Of a DNA stretch of 64,000 nt, positions 1-11,061 are shown piece by piece. Position 1 is the first letter of the stretch. Every line of letters starts with the position of its first letter. Source of the stretch: Punica granatum (lineage: Eukaryota; Streptophyta; Magnoliopsida; Myrtales; Lythraceae); assembly GCF_007655135.1 (NCBI RefSeq), contig NC_045130.1, positions 6,324,001 to 6,388,000 on the forward strand. Direction: 5' to 3'. Below the pieces are notes generated by a model. That model was not told the origin of the DNA. It did no database searches and worked only from the letters and a program-made list of their open reading frames with translations. The position numbers and the translations under genes were made by a program.

Positions 1-270
1 ACCAGCATTTTAATACTGTCAACGTACAATATTAAGTCGAAATGAAGCTGTTCAACCAAGTAACTATGATATGACTACTCTTTTTTTTTTTCTTTGTTTT
101 TTTTTTTTTGGATAAATCCATGATATAGCTACTCATCAAGCAAAATTGATGGATGAACACCTTTTCTTTATGTAATATCTAGTAATTTATTGATTAAACC
201 TTCCTTAATTAGGACGGGAGCCCGATAAATCGGGACCCTTTCTAGGTTTAGACACTTTTCTTGGACTTCT

Positions 271-272
<2 letters not shown>

Positions 273-303
<31 letters not shown>
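273..303. repeat. (TA)n microsatellite
   Basis: About 15 uninterrupted TA units. The tract lies in the roughly 200-bp stretch that is present in segment A and missing at the matching site of segment B near 4965. Confidence 0.95.
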
Positions 304-305
<2 letters not shown>

Positions 306-361
306 TCAATAAATTATGGTTTGGCTGCTTTGGCACTAATGCAAACCATAATTTATTGATG
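304..361. repeat. Perfect 20-bp inverted repeat (hairpin)
   Basis: Arms 304-323 and 342-361 are exact reverse complements of 20 bp, separated by an 18-nt loop. The hairpin directly follows the TA tract and is absent from the duplicate segment at about 4965. It could be the tip of a small foldback element; nothing shows that it is transcribed. Confidence 0.85.
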
Positions 362-1374
362 AATTCTGAATCTAGTAAATTAACCATGTGAAACTTATGA
401 ATGTTAAGAAAAAGAAAGAACGAAATCGAAAGAAAACCCTTTTACATTAATTAGTACCACCCTAAACCGATTTTGCGTGATCGATCTCGAATTTTGCAAT
501 TTAATTTGCAGTGCGAACTTCCGAAGCACATGCACATGCCTGTGTTCTGTCATCCCTTTATTTGATTTTGAAATTGGAGCTGATCGATATAGCATACCAA
601 TGTTGAAATCCTAATGACTCTGACCTAACGATTCGTTCACTGCCATAGATCAGTCACTTACAGCTGGGGAAAAATAAATTAATCGAGACATCCAAAGATT
701 TGCTTACATTCCAAGCCAAAAAATGCATATATTTTATGGGGAAAGAAGATTTTGGACCATCATATTTCATGTTAGGGACCATTTTATCTTTGTTTCAAGT
801 TAGGGACCCCTGTGGACCCTGAAGTGTTGTTATCGAATCGTACGTGATGCTATAGTGCAGGTATTCCGAGCCTACTTGGAGCAACGTGCAGTTCAAGCCA
901 AGCAACGTTCTTCGATAACTGTCCCATATGAGAAAAATAGAAAGAATATTCTAAATACATGTAATGTTTGGATTCATTATCTTTATTAACACGAATTTTT
1001 GAATTGAAAAGGTGTCCAATCGCTTGCAGGTCATGAAAATCTTACGGCATTTGAACGAGAATCAGCCTTAATCTGAGAACATCCTCTTACCAAACATATA
1101 TCCGAAAGTTCATAAATTCTTGAAGATGGAAGAGCATCCAGACGGAGGTGATGATTTTATGTAGTTGCGTGTCGGGGAAGGTCTTTCTGGTCAGTTGAAA
1201 AGAACCAACCAATCAGAGATGCAGAAGAAGTCCATTTGTGTGATGTTTTCTCGAAGCAGCCAAAGACCAGTGCTGTCTGATTGGTTAATTGCCGCGTAAT
1301 CATTATTTTTTTTTCGATTCGTAATAGCAATTCCACAGTGTCCCTCTTTGGTCAAAGTCCATTCACATAATATT

Positions 1375-1860
1375 TTTTTGGCGTGAATATTGTATTCGGA
1401 AGTTCAATTCAATCCCGACTAATTCAGTTTAGTGGGGTCGACTTATTAAAAATGTGTTTGATTTTAGAGTTGAGTTGAATTGAGTTTTGATTTTAATTGA
1501 TTTATAATGATTGTATTATTAAATTATCAGAAAAAATGTGAAAAATAACGAATAATTGAGAGAAAATAATGATTGTCTTGTTGAATTGTAAAAAAAGTAA
1601 TGAATAGTTGAGAGAATTTAATATTAAAAATTGAATTGAATGGTTAAAACTTTTTAAAAAATAGAAAAAGTAACGATTGTGTTATTGAAATGAAAATAAG
1701 TGGAGTTGAGTTGAGTAAAGTTGAAATTTTTTTTGAAACCAAACACACCCTAAATGATAAAACTCTCCGAGCGTGTATTTTTAACATTCACAAAGACTCG
1801 AATTCGAGACTTATAAAGTGAAACAAGCTTTGAATCATTTGAATCAAATTACTTTTATCT
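1375..1860 (-). mobile_element. tRNA-derived SINE with nested MITE
   Basis: The element is flanked by a 14-bp target duplication with one mismatch (attcacataatatt at 1361-1374, attcatataatatt at 1861-1874). Its poly(A) end appears as the T run after 1374, so it reads on the minus strand. On that strand it has a B-box-like attcgagtc and the same body as the SINE at 25631, including gtgaatg and a gagagttttatc-like stretch. Segment B has a single uninterrupted version of the target at about 6514-6527, which is the empty site. The SINE is split by a MITE at about 1454-1748. Confidence 0.75.
1454..1748. mobile_element. MITE inside the SINE (GTTGAG-rich family)
   Basis: The ends form imperfect terminal inverted repeats, gtgtttgattttag on the left against the complement of gaaaccaaacacac on the right. 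The body is AT-rich with repeated gttgagttga words and 'aatgattgt' blocks. It interrupts a SINE whose two halves can be recognised on either side. A relative in the opposite orientation lies at about 9465-9725. A hAT-like origin is plausible; no clear target duplication was found. Confidence 0.55.
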
Positions 1861-1927
1861 ATTCATATAATATTAACTGAATAATAACGATGTAAGACTC
1901 GGTCGTTATCCCTCTGCATTTATTTAT

Positions 1928-1937
1928 TATATATAAG
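1928..1937 (+). promoter_or_regulatory. TATA box of C2 gene A
   Basis: TATATATAAG lies about 180 bp upstream of the ATG at 2119, implying a leader of about 150 nt. The matching site of the duplicate gene is weaker (TATTTAA at 6616). Confidence 0.6.
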
Positions 1938-2118
1938 AAGACCCAGCAGTTCATATTCGGCAGATCAGCGACAGAGAAAAGCAGAGCAGCGGAACATCTC
2001 TCAATACATCATTTGGTCTCTCCGCCTCTCTTTCTCTCCCCCTCTCATAATCAAAGATTTTGTATTGTTCGGATTCATCAACATCAAGAGTTTGATATCT
2101 TTTTATACAACTCCAAAC

Positions 2119-2972
2119 ATGCCTCATCATCATCATCATCGTCATGGAATGGAGCACCTGCTGGGCCTCCTGAAGATCAAGGTTCTCAAGGGGGTCAACC
2201 TCGCCATCAGGGATGTTAGCCTCAGGACCAGTGACCCTTATGTTATTGTCAAGATGGGCTCTCAGGTATTTTGCTGAGCTGAATTAAATTATCTTTTAGC
2301 AGTTTCATTTGTTTCTTGATTGTCGTTGCTTCACGGATGCGAGTCATGCGACATATGGTGGAGTTCAGCTTGATGCATGGGACTGATCATTAGATTGTTT
2401 TATTTCCCTTGGCGCAGAAACTGAAGACTCGGGTCGTGAAGAAGAGCACAAACCCGGAGTGGAACGAGGAGCTTACTCTCTCCATTGATGATCCTAACCT
2501 CCCTATCAAAGTGGTAAGTATAATAAAGGAAAATGAAGCATAATTAATAAAAATTGCAATAGATATGGCGACTGGTTCCCATGGCGATTATGTTCCGGCT
2601 TGTTTCCGTTTCTTTCCAACTGAATTTATGTCTTGCTGATGAAGCATTTTTTGGATCTCTATTTTATGAATGCAGCTGGTGTACGACAAAGACACGTTCA
2701 CACTGGACGATAAGATGGGTGACGCAGAGTTCCACATTGGGTCCTTCCTGGAAGCCCAGAGGACGCTCCTCGACAGGGTCCCCAGTGGGACTGTGATCTC
2801 CAAGGTCCAGCCGAGCCGCGATAACTGCTACGCCAAGGAGAGCCCCATCATTTGGAAGGATGGGAAAGTCGTCCAAAACATGGTGCTCAGGCTTCGAAAC
2901 GTTGAGCGCGGAGAGGTGGAACTCGAGATCCATTGGGTTGATATTCCGGGCTCGAGGGGTCTGGCTTTGTAG
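2119..2972 (+). CDS. C2-domain ABA-related (CAR-like) protein, copy A
   Basis: Three exons: 2119-2265, 2418-2513 and 2676-2972, all phase 0 with GT-AG introns, giving 179 aa. The protein is a single small C2 domain with the family hallmarks SDPYVIVKMG, KLKTR, NPEWNEEL, LVYDKDTF, DDKMGDAEF, PSGTVISK and LRLRNVERGEVELEI. The family (CAR/GAP1 type) binds Ca2+ and phospholipids and, in Arabidopsis, brings PYR/PYL abscisic-acid receptors to the plasma membrane; that role is inferred here from family membership. The Ca2+-loop aspartates are present. Unusual points are a histidine-rich start (five His, Arg, His) coded by a CAT run before the usual MEHLLG start, and two extra residues in loop 1 (DVSLRTSDP) relative to copy C. 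An alternative start is the ATG at 2149. The gene is intact and closely similar to copy B. Confidence 0.9.
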
Positions 2973-3605
2973 AGAGCGAGCCCCGGACAAAGCTGGGCCA
3001 ATACCTACGAGCATATATGTGTGCATCGCTCTTTCTTTCTTGGGTTCCTAGTCATGCCGAATTGTACAGAGAAGGGTCGTGCCCTGGACTTAAATGTAGT
3101 ATAGCGGCGCAAGGAGCGCCGAGATATTTGAACTTGAAGAATTTTTTTTTATCAGAATATTCTCTTACAATTTTGGAAGAGCGAATATTAAAGATTATTT
3201 CCTCTTCGTAGAAAAAGATATCTCATATCTATATTTATATATAAGTAAAATTTATCGAGGATTATATGAGCAATAAATGCTCTCATTAATCTAAATATTA
3301 TCAATATAATAATTATTATAAAAGTACTATTTACAATTAATATTACTTAATTACTTTAAAATTAGTTTTTACAAATAAATTACTTTTTATATTATCAATA
3401 TAATAATTTTCATTTTAAAGTAATTATTTTTTTTGGTGAGTAGTTTAAAGTAATTATTCTATATGATACAAATATCATGCAACCCAGAGGATAGAAGCCT
3501 AATATATATCATTATGATAATGAGATCTTTCTAGGCTTGATGTCATTAGAGTCAATTTTTCAGTTATAAGGGAGGTTCATGGGTTTAATACAATAGAAAT
3601 CTTAT

Positions 3606-3833
3606 GCCCCGTTTGAATTCAGAGTTAATTGATTTTAACTTTAACTCAACACACTATACAACAAAAATACACATTTCTCAATTCAAAAATTTTAACTTTA
3701 ACTCAACACACTACACAACAAAAATACATGTTTTCCAAGTCAAATTTATAATCACATCTTATTTGTTCTTTTTCACAATCAAAATTAAAATCAAAATCAA
3801 AGTAACTTTAACTCTGAATCCAAACGACCCCTT
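3606..3833. mobile_element. Small hAT-like MITE
   Basis: The left end (ccccgtttgaattcagagtt) and the reverse complement of the right end (ggggtcgtttggattcagag) form a good terminal inverted repeat. The interior holds a direct repeat of about 55 bp built around 'aactcaacacactayacaac'. No coding sequence. Confidence 0.65.
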
Positions 3834-4012
3834 AATAACTAATAAATGGACACAAGTAGTCCCGCCAAGTATTGAACCTATAATCTTTTGATTATCAGGT
3901 AAGGGTATGTGCTACTGCACTACATCATCTTTTTATTAGAGTTGATTTTAAGCTTGGGATCATGCACGATGACATAAGCGACAACGATGTCATATAAAAT
4001 AAAGAGTCCGCT

Positions 4013-4270
4013 AATATTTTGGTCCTCCAATTTTTTTTCAATTGCCGACACTTGACTACATGAATTTTAAAAATCTAGAATTCGGTCCCTAAATTTTCAA
4101 AAATCATAACAAAATGGTCATTTTAGGGACCGAACTGTTAGCCAAAAGAGGACTAAATGGATCATTTTTGTTATGATTTTTGAAAATTTAGGGACCAGAT
4201 TATCAATTTTGAAAATGTGTGTAGTGAAGTGCGACAATTGAAAAATTGAAATAGCGAAGTGTTAGTGAAT
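4013..4270. mobile_element. Foldback MITE-like inverted repeat
   Basis: The inner arms are nearly perfect reverse complements: gtccctaaattttcaaaaat near 4085-4120 against atttttgaaaatttagggac near 4178-4197. The outer parts also pair more loosely (ccgctaatattttgg with cgaagtgttagtg). No coding capacity. The rest of 2973-4757 is AT-rich spacer with no gene that I can see. Confidence 0.55.
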
Positions 4271-5218
4271 TCTAAATAAATACATTCGTCCCGATAAATG
4301 ATGAAGCTTTCCTCAAGGGATAAAGGAGAAAAAGATTTCTTTTCCTTTTCTTTTTAATGTCATTATTATAAGTAAATTAGTTCTTTCTATGTGTTCTCAT
4401 ATGAGGCTCTATTCTGGGAAGTCCTCTTCTAGATGCGTTGAAGATGAAGATTTCTGTTTTCTAGGTATGTATATATATATATATGCAAATCTTTGGTCTT
4501 GAAGAATTGGATTAAATTGAAATCATCACTGAAGATATAATTAATTGATTAATTAGTTAAAATTTAAGGTCTACTAGTTATTTATTTATTCTGCACGTTT
4601 TGTAGGAGATTCTTCTGTCTATATATGAATTCACCGTTCACATGTTCAGCGTCATTAGGAACTCGAAACACTGAAGTCGAGATTTCCATGTTTTTATCCA
4701 TTTTTACATTAGCAATGATCAAGATACGGTCTAATATATTACACCGAGCTTGTACGAACCAGCATAATTGAATACTGTCAACGAACAACATGATCTCGAA
4801 ATGAAACTGTTCAACCAAATCATTAAACTTAAACCATCACTTCACTACCCCATATATGATATAGCTACTCATCGAGCAAATTAATTTGTTGTCTCTCCCA
4901 TGTCGTAGTTTAGAAATTCAGGACTAACGCCTTTTTATGTAATACCTAGTAATTTATTGATTATAAGAAAAAGAAAAACAGAAATCGAAAGAAAAACCTG
5001 TTGCATTTTAACTAGTAACACCCAGATCGATGTTGAGTGACCGATCTTGATTTCTGCAATGTAATTTGCACTGCGAACTTCTGAAGCACATGCATCGGGC
5101 CTGTGTTTGTCTCATTTTTCTATCTTCCGTTTCTTTGATTTTGAAATTGGAGCTGATCGATATAGCATACCAATGTTGAAATCCTAATGATTCTGACCTG
5201 ACAATTCTCAGTCACTTC

Positions 5219-5400
5219 TTTATTTATTTGGTGTATACTTTAGTATCCATAAGTCCAATATGATCTAACTAATCCGATAGGGAGATAAAGTATTAAATAT
5301 TATTCTCTTTCTCAACAAGTGCGGTTCCCGAGATTCGAACTTGTATTCTCCTCCTTATGAGGGTGAGCTCTTTACTACTTAACCAACACTTTTATCAATT
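5219..5400 (-). mobile_element. tRNA-derived SINE-like insertion
   Basis: Read on the minus strand it shows a consensus pol III A box (tggttaagtag, plus-strand 5375-5385) and a B box (gttcgaatc, plus-strand 5332-5340) about 35 bp apart. Its 3' part resembles the tail of the other SINEs here (ggattagt, then ggacttatggatac). Segment A has no such insertion between 'agtcactt' and 'cagctgggg' near 655-668. The target duplication is unclear. Confidence 0.6.
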
Positions 5401-6615
5401 CAGTTGGGAAAAATAAATTAATTGAAACATCCAAAGAGTTGCTTATTATATTCCAAGACAAGGAGAGAGAGAGAGAGTCGATTTTGGACCACCATCGTTC
5501 ATATTATATATTTCATATTAGAGACCATTTATCTATGTTCAAGTTGGGGACCCCTCTGGACCCCGAAGTTTTGTTATCGAATCGTGATGCTTTAGGGACC
5601 GATAATTTCTTTGTGATCTCAAACCTAATTGATTAGCCAATTAATAAGTGAAATCTATAAAGTTGATCGTTTAGTTTCAAATCTTGAAATCTTTCCGTAA
5701 ATAAGGAAGGCCAAGGCTAAATTACACTGAACAGAAGTGGGGTATATGCCGGCCTCAATAAATTGGCGGACAGAAGGGCATTTGCCCCTTAGCTTTCCCT
5801 ATTAGCCCCTTATACCTTCACATTTACGAGTTTTGAATGAGGGAGCTTATGATATCATCATAAGTAACGGACTACGCGTCGGTCCTTCTTTTTGTTAGGG
5901 AAACAGAGTTAACGCCAATATAATTAAATAGAACAGAGACGCGGCGTGACAACCCAAAAAAGAGTTGGCCGGGACGGGGACTCATTGGTGAAATATTTAC
6001 TAGTAAAAAATGATACTAGTCACCAGATTAAACAGGAGAGTCCTCAAACCATGAGAGCATGGCTGCTCAATTGCAACTTGAATTATATATACTTTATTTA
6101 CACTGCAAGAGTTCGAAGCACTTGTAACAACCTCTTTACATGAGACTTCCCAAATCACAAGAGTATGGCTGATGAGCTGCAACTTGAATTGCCAGGTGTA
6201 AGTGTTCGAAACTCACTCGTAACAACACCCGAGTCAATCATCTAGCTAGCTAGGCAATATCCAGAAGTTCATAAATTCTTGAAAATGAGGGAACAAGCAC
6301 TTGAGGCCAATGAGTTATGATGTGTAGCTGTGTGTTTTTTGGGGGGCATGGGGGGAGGGGGTCAACCTCCGCGGGTCTTTTTGGTCATGAGTGGAAAAGA
6401 ACCAATCAGAGATGCAGAAGAAGTTCACTTGTCTTACCTTTTCTCGAAGCAGCCCCAAACCAGCGTTCGATCGATCCATTGATGATCATTGTCGTTATTG
6501 AAAGTCAAAGTCAATCCATATACTATTAGGGAAATACTAGCAGAACCGATAATAATAGCTGAGCAATGATGTAAGACGCGGTCGGTATCCTCTCTTTCAG
6601 TCTTTATTATTTCTT

Positions 6616-6622
6616 TATTTAA
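6616..6622 (+). promoter_or_regulatory. Degenerate TATA box of C2 gene B
   Basis: TATTTAA stands where copy A has TATATATAAG, followed by the same 'agaagacccagcag'. If the TATA box matters here, the two copies may be expressed at different levels. Confidence 0.45.
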
Positions 6623-6792
6623 GAAGACCCAGCAGTGCTCTTCATGTTCAGCAGATCACAGGAACAGAGAAAAGCAGAAAATCGCATCTGCTCTCTCTGC
6701 CTCTCTTTCTCTCCCACTCTCATAATCAAAGATTTCGTTTTGTTTGGATTCATCAACATCAAGTGTTTGGTATCTTTTTGTACAATTCCAAC

Positions 6793-7634
6793 ATGCCTCA
6801 TCATCATCGTCATCATCATCATCATCATGGAATGGAGCATCTGCTGGGGCTCCTGAAGATCAAAGTTCTCAAGGGGCTCAACCTCGCCGTCAGGGATGTC
6901 AACCTCAGGACCAGCGACCCTTATGTTATTGTCAAGATGGGCTCTCAGGTACTTGCTGAGCTGAATTAAATTATCTTTTAGCAGTTTCATTTGTTTCTTG
7001 ATTGTCGTTGCTTCACGGATGCGAGTCATGCGACATATGGTGAGGAGTTCAGCTGGGACAGATCATTAAATTGTTTTACCTTGGCGCAGAAACTGAAGAC
7101 TCGGTTCGTTAAGAACAGCATAAACCCGGAGTGGAACGAAGAGCTTACTCTCTCGATTGATGATCCAAAACTCCCTATCAAAGTGGTGAGTATAAAGGAA
7201 AATGAAGCATAATAAAAAATTGCCATAGATATGGCAACTGTTTTCCATAGCGATTCTGTTCCGGCTTCTTAATGTTTCTTTCCAGCTGAAAATATTTCTT
7301 GCTGATGGAGCATATGGATCTCTGTTTTATGATGCAGCTGGTGTACGACAAAGACACGTTCACGCTGGATGATAAGATGGGGGATGCAGAGTTCAACATG
7401 GGACCGTTCCTGGAGGCCCAGAAGATGCCCCTCGACAGGGTCACCAGTGGGACTGTGATCTCCAAGGTCCAGCCGAGCCGGGAGAACTGCTACGCCGAGG
7501 AGAGCCCCATCATTTGGAAGGACGGGAAAGTCGTCCAGACCATGGTGCTCAGGCTTCGAAACGTCGAGCGCGGAGAGGTGGAACTCGAGATCCATTGGGT
7601 CGATATTCCAGGCTCGAGGGGCCTGGCTATGTAG
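6793..7634 (+). CDS. C2-domain ABA-related (CAR-like) protein, copy B
   Basis: Exons 6793-6948, 7090-7185 and 7338-7634, phase 0 throughout, give 182 aa. The domain layout matches copy A: loop 1 RDVNLRTSDPY, KLKTR, NPEWNEEL, LVYDKDTF, DDKMGDAEF and LRLRNVERGEVELEIHW. Predicted role: Ca2+-dependent membrane binding, probably in ABA-receptor or small-GTPase signalling as for CAR/GAP1 proteins. The N-terminal histidine run is longer than in A (three His, Arg, six His), as expected for a coding CAT microsatellite. Exon 3 differs from copy A at 11 of 98 residues, mostly in the segment after DAEF. No frameshift or lost splice site, so both copies look functional. The ATG of MEHLLG at 6832 is an alternative start. 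Confidence 0.9.
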
Positions 7635-7800
7635 AGCGCCCCCGGGTCACGACAAAGCCGAGCCAGTCCCTACGAGCAATAGCATATATGTGCATCTCCC
7701 CTTTTTTTCTCAGACAGTTCCTTTTGCCATGCTGTAGTGTACAGAGAAAGGTCCTGTCCAGCTGTCCCGGACTTGAATGTAGTATGGCGACGCTTGTGAA

Positions 7801-10800
7801 GAAGCGCCGCCTTATGGTTCTTTCTATGGTCTACGCAAATGTTCTTTCTATGAACAGAAGCACAGTTGCAAAATTCCTTCTTGGTTGTGCTGTCTCTTAT
7901 CCTCTTCCCGGAGCCACTATGACGAGTCAGTCTGATATTTGTTACCTGGCGGCTTAACTATGCCGATTGAATTTGTCCAGGCCAGTGCCGGACAGAGACA
8001 TATATAGGCGTCCCTGTAGAGCTGTTCCATACGTTTTCGCTATCCGGTTGCCGTTTTTGATCGGTTTTTCGAAGTTGTTGAGCAGCCAGGTAAGGCGCTT
8101 GTGGTCCGCATATCATCATCACATCAAACACTAAAGAAATTCTGCGTTCTGAAAAGTCAATCTGGGTGACTACAGTGGAAACTGACATTCAGCAAATTGC
8201 AAGAGGAAGGGTCACTTTGGTGGAGTCCAGTCTCTACCTGTCCCTTCGCTTTCATATCTCAATCAAATCCTTTGGACCGAGCACACTTCGGAGAATATTC
8301 ATGGAAGTCATCTTCCGAGGAAATTTACCATCAAATGGACCGCCCATTATGATATCGTAATTTACTCTTAAAAGTTACTAACTTAAACCCTTATGACATC
8401 ACAAATTACCAAACCATTCGGTCTTATCACGGGCTTTCTTGAGATCGTTCAATCACGAGATGGTTTGCAAGCAAATATATTACCTCGGTAATACAGACTG
8501 TGGAAACGGGACGGTTTTCTTAACATTACAGTTTTGACAGAGAAAGCGGACAACGTGGCAGCATCTACAGACTTCAATTACAGACGTGTTCACATCAAGT
8601 CCTGATACGAGATGCCAAGTCTTTTTGGACGATCGATTTTCCCCAATTGTCAGGTAGAATGGAGAATTTGGAAAACTAATGGCCCATCGGTTTGTTAGTT
8701 CGTAAACGCAACGCGCGGTTCATGCATTTGAACGGTAGCACAGTTTCCCTGCAGCTTCCCGTATATTTGTCTTGATCCGATCTGCAGCTAGTGCATGTCC
8801 TGAAAAGTTGTTCGCTCTTTCTTCTGATTTGAACAGAATATTCCATAATTTGCTTTTAGAAGTATATATATTTAATGAGATATAATCCACAAAGGGTGTG
8901 GGTTAGATCCAATTGTCATGAAATATTACATTTACCAACCTAGGAAGTTGTTCTAACAGCAAATCCATGGGTCCATATCTATGAGATGCAGCAGCGTACA
9001 CGTCCATTATAATTATCCATGCGAATATAGTCAGATTCAGTGATACGTTGTATCTTAAATCAAGACAATGGTACACTTGACTTAATCATGCACTATACGA
9101 AAAGAAAAAAAAAATCACTGAGGGATTGAGTAGAAGAAGGTTTATGGAATATATTTACACTATGTTCAGGTATAACTATTATAAGTAAGGGGTCTGGTTG
9201 TTTTTGAAAATTCTTTTATTATCTAAAAATCTTGTTTGGATTATATTTATTTGTCAAAACTCAAAAGTTCGAAAAATTTTGGAGATGTTTGTCATAAAAG
9301 AATGCTTCTAAACCTCATGAAACCTCCAAAATCGTAGAGTTAGAATTTCAGCTCACAAATGCGTTTAGAACACTTCGAAAAACCCTCCTATTTTATAAAA
9401 CAAATTATCTAAATTTCTGAACACTTCTAGACCCCTCCCGTTCAAAAAACTCATGTATATAGTTTCACAAACAAATTTTAACTCTACTCTATTTATCTTC
9501 AATTCAATAGCACAATCATTACTTTCTCTCAATTAATCATTACTTGCTCTCAACTATTCATTATTTTTTTTCAAAATTCAATAACATAATCATTACTTTC
9601 TCTCAATTATTCATTACTTTTTCACACTTTTTCTCATAATTCAACAACACAATCATTATAACCCAATTAAAATCAAAACTCAACTCTACTTAACTCTAAA
9701 ACCAACAATTCAATCCAAGCATAGTGTTTAAAGTGGTTATACAACACAGTCAAAGTAAATTATTTTAATTTGTATAATTACTTAAATTTAGTGTAACTTC
9801 TTAGTTTAAAAAAAAAGAAAAGTACATTATTATAGAAATTTCGAAGTAATTTACATAAATTTTAAAGAAATTTAAACTTTTTAATATACTTCAATTTTAG
9901 TAATTTGCTTATTATATTATGTAATTATTATTATTGATTTCATTATAGAATCTCCCAAAGAATAGACGAATTGATTATGTACACACTTATTCCAAATTCA
10001 ACCAGCTTTACTGGTATCTCTCGCATCCAATCTTTGCTCTTTTTCTTTCTTTCTTTCCACATTTTGATTGGTTCATGTTTATCATACATCGTTTGACTCA
10101 ATTTTTGTGATCTTTAATTTAGGCACCCACTTTTCCAATTGTTTATTTACACACTCTGGGCATAAAATTCGTGTGCAGTTTCCCATGTTTTTCACTTTCT
10201 GGCTTCTTGGAGAAATTTTTTTAAAAAATAGTTCAATTGACAACGTGCTGCGCGAGCATATATCTCGAAATACTTTAAAGTTAAGTTCATCTCATAAAAT
10301 AATATTCGAACTATATATAAGATGCTTTGGAATATTAACAATCAATTAAATTCTGTATTATGGCATCCAAAACCTTATTCACTACATACATGCGCTTATA
10401 CACTCAGTTTAATTTATGAGTGGAGATTTTAATATATAAAATCATCATCTGAGCAATAATGTAATTTGATATTATAAAATCCGCTATAGTTCACAGCAGC
10501 GTCAATTCATTATTACTCCCTGCATAAATAATGACATAAGCTATTTTTTGCAAGATTAATCAGACAAGGTTCCGACTTTACGACTGAACCGCGCCTTTTC
10601 TTATTTGCTTCCTTGTACAAAAAGAATGAAGTATCAAGTGAAGATGCAGCTGAACCATCGAATCCTAAAAACATTTTCATATTAAAATTTCTGTGTGTAT
10701 GTACCGCAACCTAAACCATGAGGATTAAGGATACTCTAGAAAACCAGCCTCTATATATCAATTCAAAGACGCGTTAATTAAACATACAACCTAGAAACAA

Positions 10801-11061
10801 ACAAACCATATGTTTTTCATTTTGGTGACCAAACAAATAATTGGGCAAAAAGAAGACAAATTTAGGATTTTTATTTTGGGAAAATGCCAAAGCAGACGCG
10901 GCATTTTCGATTACGCGCAGAGAGGCAGGCCTTCTCAGACCCAGCATGTCTTGTTTCTTTCTAATTTTGGTCTTGACATAACATTAATTGTTCCCAGCTA
11001 TATTAATCCCTCTCATTATATATTTACATATAAAGTTATTGAATTTATAATTGAATGGTTT
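7801..11061. other. Intergenic spacer
   Basis: I see no credible gene. ORFs here are short, unrelated to known families and without a coding signature. The spacer is AT-rich from about 8800 onward. It contains a repeat relative at 9465-9725. Confidence 0.6.
9465..9725. mobile_element. MITE relative of 1454-1748, opposite orientation
   Basis: The repeated words here (tctcaattattcattactt, aacacaatcatta, actcaactctact) are reverse complements of the words in the MITE at 1454-1748 (aatgattgt, gttgagttga). The ends are degraded and the borders approximate. Noncoding. Confidence 0.5.

Larger units (their letters stand above)
1..3140 (+). repeat. Segmental duplication, left copy (A)
   Basis: This segment and 4758-7800 are direct copies carrying a C2-domain gene with its promoter and 3' flank. 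Matching landmarks are the opening stretch starting accagcat (1 and 4758), the block around 'caatgttgaaatcctaatga' (600 and 5171), the promoter block ending in 'aagaagacccagcag' (1937 and 6621), both introns and the 3' UTR. The window starts inside the copy, so its left border is not visible. Copy A carries two insertions that B lacks: about 200 bp with a TA microsatellite and a hairpin near 198-400, and a SINE at 1375-1860. Confidence 0.85.
4758..7800 (+). repeat. Segmental duplication, right copy (B)
   Basis: Direct copy of segment A, with the gene starts 4674 bp apart. It lacks the A-specific SINE and the TA/hairpin block, and carries its own SINE at about 5219-5400. Intron 1 is almost identical to that of copy A, which suggests a fairly recent event. 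Confidence 0.85.

Noticed and set aside
3826..3930. Possible tRNA gene or SINE (minus strand, ggttcaatac B box)
   Set aside because: A B-box-like word is present, but no cloverleaf can be folded and no SINE body or poly(A) was found.
5332..5385. Functional tRNA gene
   Set aside because: A and B boxes are present, but there is no anticodon stem or acceptor pairing; a SINE head explains it better.
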